From Alternaria dauci (lineage: Eukaryota > Ascomycota > Dothideomycetes > Pleosporales > Pleosporaceae), in assembly GCF_042100115.1 (NCBI RefSeq), contig NC_091273.1, positions 186,001 to 250,000 on the forward strand: a DNA stretch of 64,000 nt, given 5' to 3'. The notes under the pieces were generated by a model. The model ran no database searches, was not told where the DNA came from, and was given only the letters and a program-made list of their open reading frames with translations. The translations under genes and the position numbers were made by a program. Below, piece by piece: positions 56,701-64,000 of this stretch. How positions within the stretch are numbered: position 1 is the stretch's first letter; every line of letters starts with the position of its first letter.

Positions 56701-57253
56701 CCGCGCAGTTCCAGATTTCCCCAAGCCAGACATGCAATTCCGCCACGTCCTCGGTATCTCGCAGCAGCCCGGCGGCCTCGCTCTCTGCGCATCACTGCTG
56801 CAGAGTTGGTTCACTGGAACCTGGGCCGAGGTCGACGCAATCGTATGTTGCGAGGTGGGCGGTCTCGTCTTTGCGCCGGCATTGGCCTCGCTGGTTGGGG
56901 TGCCCCTCGTACCGATTCGCGCAGCTGGCAAGCTTCCTCCACCTACGATCTCGGTCACCAAGGACACGTCGTACATTTCTTCTTTGACTCCCAGTCAGGG
57001 CAGAGTTGGAAAGCGCATCGAGATAGAGCGAGCCGCAATCGTTGGCTGCGAGTCGGCCGTAGTGGTGGACGATGTGCTGTCGACAGGCGAGACGCTTTGC
57101 GCGGTGCTGCGTCTGTTGAAGGAGGCGGGTGTTGGGGAAATCACGGTCATGGTCGTCGCAGAATTTCCGCTCCATCGTGGGCGCAGATTGCTACAGGAGC
57201 GCGGGTTCGGCATGGTCAGTGTGCAGAGCTTGCTTGTGTTTGGTGGTGAATAG
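53798..57253 (+). CDS. Four-part fusion: methyltransferase - FAD oxidase - PMK-like kinase - phosphoribosyltransferase
   Basis: One intronless frame of 1151 residues. About 30-260: a class I SAM-methyltransferase-like fold with motif I VISVLEIGPGPKSVFG (71-86) and a later LVDGGLVAVFHRED strand. About 315-760: a BBE/FAD_binding_4-type oxidase with VVGGGHSA (His 349, the usual covalent-FAD site), LWLQGGIGHLTRLHGLTCD, ALKGAGTNFGIVVSVTF and the C-terminal GPNAVRLGRLKRAMDPHHV; no Cys lies at the second flavin-linkage position. About 764-960: a P-loop GEHGAGKD (771-778) and DATKREYAAH...LLEDREYKEEHR, which match animal-type phosphomevalonate kinases. About 965-1151: a type I phosphoribosyltransferase with the PRPP loop VVVDDVLSTGET (1088-1099). 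No signal peptide is present, so it is probably cytosolic. The substrate and the logic of the fusion are unknown. There is no stop or splice signal between parts and coding character is uniform. Confidence 0.85.
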   Translation: MATLTTLKHTLTQAATTTAPTFSSTRLPLTSAQYASGFSSFTQGPGWSIYHDFIIPELSYLLAPLEKSDAVISVLEIGPGPKSVFGYLPEKLRAKIGRYTAFEPNALFAEELGEWGKVDGEMGKSLGEWSLGRKCRTVIHQAPFEVDDDNTTVEDDGIEKYDIILFCHSMYGMKPQRKFIERAIRMLVDGGLVAVFHREDAVHIDGLACHHSASHPTGVIGVQENDDALDSFASFITGFTMHDVNENNAVQAIWRKLCRALARREDAHPNTLLFSAPEIMLAFNQHANTVPELTIDVLPVLEQKIVKNKEARSQRPATIVRPAYINDVQACVWWALKHGLGLTVVGGGHSAQCLRTGVVAIDMSAFDRVHVLAGEDGEEGSSDDPGPLVVVGAGCKTDKIINCTRSEGLTVPLGSRPSVGAGLWLQGGIGHLTRLHGLTCDSIVGAVVVSVATGEIIHVGRVPSKHIPAGSSRPDNEADILWALKGAGTNFGIVVSVTFKAYPAPTYAVRNWVLPLNNHADAKRSLEEFEDKVANAYDNTYSADAYLYWENGSLNLGITTFDTVPSSMTARPKLKGDIWGTGNIFSTMNGIECFEAEMYMSAMHGGHGGGKTSSFKRCVFLRGIGEPRIAHRLVAAVESRPSPLCYLHLLHGGGKAGEIAPDATAFGCRAWNFACVITGVWPRDEDGTKVAQASVRWVYEVVESLLPLSNGIYGADLGPDPRDAVLAENAFGPNAVRLGRLKRAMDPHHVLAWTCPLPRPPLPKLIILVTGEHGAGKDYCASVWSSSFANMQDGGSSSAHCTDAQTVSISDATKREYAAHARADFRRLLEDREYKEEHRARLTAFYKEQVRRRPRLPEEHFLKLVHDAADANVDVLFITGMRDDAPVASFSHLVPESRVVEVHVETSKSPRVARGVVADNKTNGTALPHRPNLMFDNSLPGPRAAQDFVETYLYPFVHSDIQRLADMVRAVPDFPKPDMQFRHVLGISQQPGGLALCASLLQSWFTGTWAEVDAIVCCEVGGLVFAPALASLVGVPLVPIRAAGKLPPPTISVTKDTSYISSLTPSQGRVGKRIEIERAAIVGCESAVVVDDVLSTGETLCAVLRLLKEAGVGEITVMVVAEFPLHRGRRLLQERGFGMVSVQSLLVFGGE

Positions 57254-58689
57254 AGTGGTATTGGATGGCGATGACGAGGGGCTGCTGAGTAAGCATAGCG
57301 CGTTGTCCCAAGACGCGTCGCGTGTCCTTGACAAGCTTGGTAACATTTTCTCCCAGAGCTCGATTCTACCTATCACACAACTTTCTGCTTCCAACCCGTC
57401 TTACCTCGGAGCACCAGCCCTCTTGATCTTGGGAAAATTACCGCATTGGGTTCTAGAATGAAGGACGACACCTGATCCACTGGAACCCGCAGCGTGGCAT
57501 TTGTCACTCACGTCATGCCACAGCAACTTTGCGTGGTAATTGAAACTGCTCTCATGGCTGCAAAACCCTTGACACACTGCTAAATTGCCCCCTCCAGGTC
57601 GCCAAGTACACTGGTCTGTCTTGCGGCTGACTTGGTCGGACCACGGCGGCTTCTTCGCGTGAGCTCCACAGCTTCTAGAACACTCACCGAAACTCACATT
57701 GCTGTCGCTGTACTATGCAGCATCCCACCGGACGATGCAATATCGAAAGGTCGAGTCTCGTTGGAGGCTGATATAAGAGCGGTCTTGAGTTAGCACCATC
57801 AGCCTGATGGCGATAACATAGGGGCCATTGGACTCTTTCACCGCATCGCAGTGACAAGCTACCGGATCACTATAAATCCTAGTGATTGGTCGGTATAGCG
57901 GTCGCTTTACCAGACGGAGAATACCAGCCGAGCCGAAACTTGAACGTCGGATACTGAACCATAAGAACTCACCGATTACACCAACAAGGCCTCGTACTCC
58001 TTGGCGCGGATCGTTTCTCGATAGGATTCGTAGTTGTGGTCTCACACCTATTGTTCGATAGGCCGATGGTATTTTGCCACCCGCACCGGAACCCAGCGGA
58101 ATGCCAGGATGCATCTCACTAAGCTTTTCTGGAACAACCAGATGCTTCCATAGGTAAACTTTTCCCGCAGCTATGCTTGTTAGCAAGCCAACAATGACGT
58201 TGAACGTCGCGATGACCGGATGCATCTCGGACGATCAGGTTGCGCAACCGCCACGAGGTGCTTCGGGCAGAGCCTCCATCTTGAGACTACAACGCCGATA
58301 TCCAGGACCATGGGACCCACAAACCTCAATTGACCAGTAGAGAGATGCCCTGTGATGGCCACGATCACGCTCATCCGAAGCATTCCTGGCTGTTGGGCGT
58401 GGTTTGTCGAATCATCGTCAGTCGCGTGATGTACAGGTAAACCGAACCACGAGGATCACTACCATCCGCAACCTTCCGCCCCACAGTTCTCCCCAGCATC
58501 TTCCAATCCCTCGTAAGGTTCTGCTCGATCTCGTGCCCATGGGGTAACGGGATGCAGTCAGCATGGAACATCCAGATTCCGTTGCCGAAGATTCGTCGAG
58601 TTTATAAGGTGAGGCAGTCATGCGACTTGATGCCTGTAACTTCAGTGGCTACTTGAGCCTCATACTATCGACCAAGGTTTACCGCAACA
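57254..58689. other. Intergenic, with an unproven minus-strand frame
   Basis: About 1.4 kb. A minus-strand frame near 57970-58225 reads like protein (ATFNVIVGLLTSIAAGKVYL, LSEMHPGIPLGSGAGGKIPS) and ends in a good donor (GTGAGT at about 57970). It could be an exon of a small unrecognised gene. A 66-codon minus-strand frame at 58371-58571 may belong to it. I could not assemble a complete gene. The plus-strand promoter of the MFS gene must lie at the right end. Confidence 0.3.
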
Positions 58690-60700
58690 ATGGACAAGAT
58701 CAAGTCGAAACTAACCAATCCAATCAAAGACTGGCGACGCAGGAGTTCTGTTGATGTTGGCGAACATGAGGGCTATGATAACACTCCGCTGCCGAGACTG
58801 ACATGGAAGGGGTTCTGGATGGGCATGTTGGTATCGATGGGTGGGTTTGTCTTTGGGTAAGTTGCTGCCACTACGACCACCTTCCAGCAACTCACGCTGC
58901 TAGATATGATACTGGTCAAATTTCTGGATTTCTAGGCATGGTGGACTTCCTCAGACGCTTCGGCCAGAGGCGGGATGATGGCACGCCGTACTTTTCCAAT
59001 GTACGCTCCGGATTGATAGTCGGTTTGTTGTCTATCGGTACGCTGTTCGGCGCATTGATTGCAGCGCCGATTGCGGACTGGATTGGAAGGAAGATGAGTA
59101 TCATCTGGTGGTGTGGCATCTTCTCCGTTGGCATTATCGTGCAGATTGCCGCGACAGACGAGTGGTATCAGGTCATGATGGGCCGATTCGTTGCCGGTCT
59201 TGGTGTTGGCGCACTGAGTTTACTCGTGCCTATGTATCAGGTAAGACCATTGCCCGACAACAGGCTGCCACTGCTGACGATACCCAGGCGGAGACAGCAC
59301 CTCGACACATTCGCGGTGCGATGATCTCTACTTACCAGCTCTTCATCACGTTCGGTATCTTTCTTGCTGCAGTCTTCAACTACGCTGCCGAGCGCCACCA
59401 GTCCGGCAAGGCCGCATCGTGGCAGATTACTCTCGGTCTGTCCTTTGTACCCGGCGCTATCCTCGCTGTTGGTATATTAGCCTTTCCGGAGACACCTCGA
59501 TACAACTACCGCAATGGTAAGGTTGATGAGGCCACTGCGACCATGTCGCGGGTATACGGCGTGCCGACCAACCATCATAGCATCCAGTTGGAGCTTGAGG
59601 AGATGAGAATCAAGCTTGAAGCGGAAAGCAAGATAACCAACGGACCGATTCAGGAATGGCTGGGTATGTGGATGGCGCCGAAAATGGCGTACCGGCTGGC
59701 GCTTGGTATGGGACTGCAAATGTTCCAACAGCTGACGGGTGCGAACTACTTGTAAGACATCCCTTCGAACTCGCTGAGCAGATTCTGACCTTGCATAGCT
59801 TCTACTACGGCACTGTCGTCTTCGCTGGCACCGGTATCAAGAACTCGTTCGTCACGCAGATGATCTTGGTGAGCGAGCCCGCCCCTCCACGAAGGCGATC
59901 TGTAACCGTGCTAACATCCCCAGAACGGCATCAACTTTGGCGTAACCTTCTACGGCCTCTACATCGTCGAACACTACGGTCGACGCAAATCGCTCATCGC
60001 CGGCTCAGTCTGGATGTTCATCTGCTTCCTCATCTTCGCCTCTGTTGGCCACTTCGCGCTCGACCGCGATAACCCCGAGAACACTGAAAGCGCCGCCACA
60101 GCTATGATATGCTTTGCGTGTTTCTTCATCTTCGGTTTCGCAACAACATGGGGTCCAATGATGTAAGTCTCCGTTCGCTTCTTGACCCGCGCTGCCCTAC
60201 TAACACCATCCAGTTGGGCAATCTGCGGAGAGCTATATCCCAGCCGCTACCGCGCCAAGGCCATGGCTTTGTCGACGGCATCAAACTGGCTCTGGAACTT
60301 CCTCCTCGCCTTCTTTACACCGTTCATCACCGGCGCCATCGACTTCCGCTACGGCTACGTCTTCGCCGGGACGAACGTGCTCGGCGGGCTTATCGTGTAC
60401 TTCTTTGTCATTGAAGGCCAGGGTCGCACGCTCGAGGAAATCGACACCATGTACCTCATGGGCGTGAAGCCGTGGGAGAGTGCGAAGTGGGTCGTTCCCA
60501 GCCTGGACGAGATGAGTGGCGATGTGAGGCAGAAGCTGGAGGCGGCGAACCCGGAGCTGGCGCTTCATAAAGAGACTAATGGAACAGTGCAGGACGAAGA
60601 AGGTGGGGTGAGGGGCGAGGAGGATGAGGCGATTCGCAGGAGCGTTATGAGGGATGGAAGTAATGAGGAGCTGAGGGAGAAGTCTGAGACCGACGTGTGA
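58690..60700 (+). CDS. MFS hexose-type transporter
   Basis: Six exons, 58690-58856, 58904-59240, 59288-59751, 59799-59868, 59924-60162 and 60214-60700, give 587 residues and about 12 helices. Sugar-porter motifs are complete: GGFVFGYDTGQISGFLGM in helix 1, DWIGRKMSIIWW, GRFVAGLGVGALSLLVPMYQ, RHIRGAMISTYQLFIT, PETPRYNYRNGK, the helix-7 motif GLQMFQQLTGANYFFYYGT, HYGRRKSLIAG, and GELYPSRYRAKAMALSTASNW. The QQLTGxNYxFYYG motif is the hallmark of fungal monosaccharide (Hxt/Rgt-type) carriers. It should import glucose or related hexoses at the plasma membrane. The C-terminal tail (about 80 residues, acidic) is of normal transporter length, not the long tail of glucose sensors. The tiny fourth exon (70 bases) is certain from frame and motif. 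Confidence 0.93.
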
Positions 60701-61654
60701 TTTGGTTGTTGAGACTGCGATGGCTGTTTGGGTGACCTGGGTGAGGCAGGCTCAGTCCACACTGTTACTCGAGCTCGAGTTTTAATACTCATCCTTTATC
60801 GTTATCCGGCTAGATTTTGAGTCTTGAGTAGCCTGTTCGGCTTTTGTGACACTGCATTGCCAACATTAGTACAGCCATAGGCATCTTCCTCCACGAGTGC
60901 TATCCTTGCCCTAGCAATATCTACAACGGAAGGTGGTATAGAAACGAAACATTTTCGCATCCAGTCAACTCTGTGCCGCGTCGCACCGCGCCGACAACAC
61001 CACGGCACCACATCCGGCGCTGACAGCTCTAGCGCACAGGTCCACGACGTCGCAGAAGTTATCGAAACAATGTCAGATGGATGCATCGGTGTGACCGAAA
61101 TGCTTGCCATCCAACCATCAGGCCCCCAAGGGCGACGGAAAGAAAATTTGTTTCGGGGTTCAGCCCTGACGTAACCCCAGTACCCCCAAGACACCATCAC
61201 TCCGCACCCCTCCAACCAACCAACGCCCCCAACGAACGATTTCGGATCTGATTAGATCCAGCCGAGACCTATCGCTCGCCCGCACACCACAGGGCGCCTT
61301 GGGACCCCGATCCGTAGTTCGCGGACACGCCATGTAGTCATTGCACAGGACCCCCGGTGTAACCTGGGAGGGAGGGGAGGGTAACGCAGCACAAGTCGCG
61401 TGGGTGAGTGCGGCACTCCGCCATGCCACCGCTGCGCTTGGCGACGATAGTGTGTACCAATCGCATGACACAGGCGCCCCCAGCCGTCATCGCGCACGTC
61501 GGTCATGGGCGATGCGATGCAGGGTCGGATCAGATAAAGTAGCCCGTGTCTGCCATGCTTCGGTGTTTGCGCTTTTTTGCGCACTGCGAGTATTGCGACT
61601 TTGAACATTTGTGAAGAAAGAGTTGGGAGATTTTTTGTTTTGGGATAAAAGAAG
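60701..61654. other. Intergenic, no gene seen
   Basis: About 0.95 kb between two same-strand transporter genes. Frames on both strands are chance-like. The right part should be the promoter of the siderophore-type transporter. I could not identify a GATA-type (HGATAR) iron-regulator site array with confidence. Confidence 0.45.
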
Positions 61655-63625
61655 ATGCGCGACTCGATGGGGCCGGATGAGGCGGTGCCGCAAACTGGTG
61701 GTGTTCGTAACGAGACTGAGCGCGCCGACTTGGGGAAAGATGCTGATTACAACGGCGAACGCTCGCTCAGCGACGATGCTTCGAGTGGACATTCGGCCCA
61801 GGCTGGTGTGAGGCGCATTGAAGCCGTGAGTAAGGCGTGGACAAAGACCTCGCTCATAATCGCATATGTCACGTACGTCCTTACAACTTCCCACCACTAT
61901 GAAAGCCTCATACACTACTAACTCCACTCTAGCCTCCTCCTCATCGCCAACATAACTTCACTTGAAATCCAAGTAACCAGCGCGCTGACGCCCTACGCAA
62001 CCTCAGCCTTTTCGCAACACTCCCTCGTCTCCACCATCTACGTAGTCCAAGGCGTCGTAGCCGCCGTCATCAAGCCTCCCATGGGGAAGATTGCCGACGT
62101 CTTTGGCCGCCTGGAATCCTTTTCCATCACCATCTTGCTCTACACGATCGGCTACATCATGCAAGCCGGCTCCAACAACGTGCAAACTTTTGCTGGAGCG
62201 CAAATCTTCTGGGCAGCCGGCTTCAACGGGTTACAGGTCTTGCAACAGATTTTCGTTGCTGACACGACGGATCTATTGAATCGCGCACTGTTTTCGACTC
62301 TTTTCGATCTACCGTTTCTGTGGACGACGTGGGCGGGTCCGGAGGTTGGGCAGGCGATTTACACAAACATTTCGTGGAGATGGGGGTACGGTATCTGGGC
62401 TATTATTCTGCCCGTGTGCTTTATTCCGCTGGCTGTGAGTCTGTGGATGAATCAGCGGCGGGCGAAGAACCTGGGCTTTGACGTGCCGAGTCCGTTTTAT
62501 GGACGCAATACGTTGCAGGTGCTGAAGAATATCTGGTTCGATCTGGATGGGTTTGGTTTGCTGTTGTTTGCAGCTGCTATATCGTTGATCCTGCTACCTC
62601 TTACTCTCGCTCCGAGTGCGAGTGGCGGATGGAAAAATGCGAGCATGATTGCCATGTTAGTCATTGGCGGTGTTCTGCTTCTTGCTTTCCCACTGTGGGA
62701 GACGAGCAAGAAACTCGCACCGAAAGCTTTCTTCCCGCCGAATCTGTTCAAAGAACGGACAGTCATCGCCGGTGTATTGATCGCATTCTTCTACTTCAGT
62801 GAGTCACCCTAATCACTGCCCTCTCCGCTGATCTACATGCTGACCAAGACAACAGTGGCATTCTACATGTCCGTCTTCCCCTACTTCAGCTCCTACCTGC
62901 AAATCGTCCAAGGCCAATCCATCGTAACCTCGGGCTACATTACGCGTGTATTCACCTTTAGTTCCACCGTGTCCAGCGTCGTCGTCTCACTCTTGATCAA
63001 ATACACGGCACATTACAAATACTATGTCACCCTTGGAGCCGCCATCTACCTCATGGGCATGGGCCTCATGCTTCACTACCGCACTGAATCCGCATCAACA
63101 GGAACGCTAGTCGGCACTCAGATAGCCATCGGCATCGGAGGCGGTTTCCTGAACGTGCCAGTGCAGTTAGGTGTCCAAGCCAGCGTCAGCCACCAACAAG
63201 TCGCAGCCGCAACAACCGTCTGGCTCACCCTCCTCGAAGTCGGCGGCGCCGTTGGCTCAGCCATTTCAGGCGCGATTTGGAGCACGTATATCCCGCGAAA
63301 CCTCCAATTGTATCTGCCGGCGGAGAACGCGGCGGATTGGGCGACCATCTACGGGAGTATCGTTGTCGCGGCGGACTACGTCACGTATCCGGCTGGATCG
63401 CCGGTGCGCATTGCGATTAATAGGGCGTACCAGGAGACGATGCGGTATCTGCTTATTGGCGCGCTTTGTTGTGCGGCGCCGATTGTGCCGTTGACGTTGT
63501 GTTTGAGGAATTACAAGTTGAACGCGATGGACCAGAAGGTTGTCGGGAACGTAATTGGAAGTGCTGAGAAGAAGAGAGGTGAGGGTGGTAGTAGGGGAAG
63601 TGGGTGGAGATTTTGGAAGAGATAG
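61655..63625 (+). CDS. MFS siderophore-iron transporter type
   Basis: Exons 61655-61872, 61933-62798 and 62856-63625 give 617 residues with about 14 membrane helices, the size and topology of the ARN/SIT/MirB family. After a hydrophilic leader of about 65 residues come ANITSLEIQVTSALTPYATSAF, VQGVVAAVIKPPMGKIADVFGR, GFNGLQVLQQIFVADTTDLLNRALFSTL, and in the second half YLQIVQGQSIVTSGYITRVF and GGFLNVPVQLGVQASVSHQQVAAAT. The AGxNGLQxLxQIFxADTT and QASVxHQxVAxxT segments are typical of siderophore-iron importers. It should take up ferric siderophore complexes at the plasma membrane. No siderophore NRPS is in the window. The final residues (GGSRGSGWRFWKR) are basic. All exons join in frame. Confidence 0.9.
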
Positions 63626-63702
63626 ATGCAGTGATGCGACATATGTCGGATCCGGTAAGTTACAGTATCATTATGCTAAATGTACGCTGTGGTTTTATCA
63701 CC

Positions 63703-64000
63703 CTATAACTTACATAGCAGTCTCTCCATATAACGGCCTATAGCGATACTTCTTCGATCAACTGCATCCGCCATATAGATGCTTACCAGCAACATCACTC
63801 CTACCATCAAAGGTATTGACAATATCCACGCCACGAATACTATTCCCCACTTTCCATGCACATGAGCATCAAAGTAACTCGTACCAGTAACGCAAAGGCT
63901 TGTCCAATACAAAGTCCAATGCAGCATGATGCGAAGAACAGTCTGGTGACACAGGTACAGACTGAAAGAGGTATGACCTAGAAACTGCGCTATCCTCGTT
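63703..64000 (-). CDS. Acyltransferase-3 family membrane protein, 3' part only
   Basis: The minus-strand frame is open from the window edge to a stop at 63703, about 98 codons. It begins mid-protein with RIAQFLGHTSFSLYLCHQTV, the conserved LGxxSYxLYLxH block that precedes the last helices of acyltransferase-3 (OafA/NodX-type) proteins. It then has one clear membrane helix (IVFVAWILSIPLMVGVMLLV) and a basic end. These proteins transfer acyl groups to sugars or small molecules at a membrane. The start and most of the protein lie beyond the window. Confidence 0.75.
   Translation of the reverse strand, partial: TRIAQFLGHTSFSLYLCHQTVLRIMLHWTLYWTSLCVTGTSYFDAHVHGKWGIVFVAWILSIPLMVGVMLLVSIYMADAVDRRSIAIGRYMERLLCKL

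Noticed and set aside
53798..57253. Splitting the long ORF into separate genes
   Set aside because: There is no stop, no promoter-like gap and no splice signal between the domains, and the frame is continuous through all linkers.
1..64000. CRISPR arrays, operons and ribosome-binding sites
   Set aside because: The sequence is a eukaryotic (fungal) genome; none of these is expected or seen.

Overview
The window is nuclear DNA of a filamentous ascomycete. The evidence is short introns of about 46-60 bases with GTRNGT donors and CTAAC/CTGAC branch sites, fungal families (HET, Zn2Cys6, DUF6590, SnoaL-like, many P450s), an intron-bearing tRNA-Val, and AT-rich blocks almost free of CpA and TpG, which is the scar of repeat-induced point mutation (RIP). 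A Dothideomycete (Pleosporales-like) is my best guess, by inference only.

Layout. 1-15.3 kb is a RIP-degraded repeat block. It holds a structurally complete minus-strand Ty3/gypsy element (441-7429, GTACG target duplication, polypurine tract, protease/RT/integrase remnants), a solo LTR (12041-12501) and a GC-rich island (9135-10483) carrying one intact ORF. 15.8-17.8 kb is a HET gene. 17.9-37.2 kb is an accessory, secondary-metabolism-like or detoxification-like group: three P450s, an F-box gene, a Zn2Cys6 regulator, a SnoaL-like protein, a sugar-type MFS transporter, an FAD monooxygenase and an SDR. No PKS, NRPS, terpene cyclase or other core enzyme is visible. The regulator and the adjacent P450 carry disabling lesions, so this group appears to be decaying. 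A small transposon with perfect 49-bp inverted repeats sits in the divergent promoter of the first P450 and the F-box gene.

37.3-50.2 kb carries a STAND-like TPR protein without a nucleotide-binding domain, a tandem DUF6590 protein, a class II aldolase/adducin protein, two secreted proteins and a second HET gene. 50.2-53.8 kb is gene-poor apart from tRNA-Val(AAC). 53.8-57.25 kb is one intronless 1151-codon ORF that appears to fuse a methyltransferase, a covalent-FAD oxidase, a phosphomevalonate-kinase-like P-loop domain and a phosphoribosyltransferase. 58.7-64 kb holds a hexose-type MFS transporter, a siderophore-type MFS transporter and the 3' end of an acyltransferase-3 gene running off the window.

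Working together. The 17.9-37.2 kb genes look like tailoring or catabolic enzymes plus a transporter and a regulator (oxidation by P450/FMO/SDR, isomerisation or dehydration by the SnoaL fold). The substrate is unknown. Exon boundaries were worked out by hand from splice consensus and frame continuity. For each spliced gene reported as intact, the exon lengths sum to a whole number of codons.
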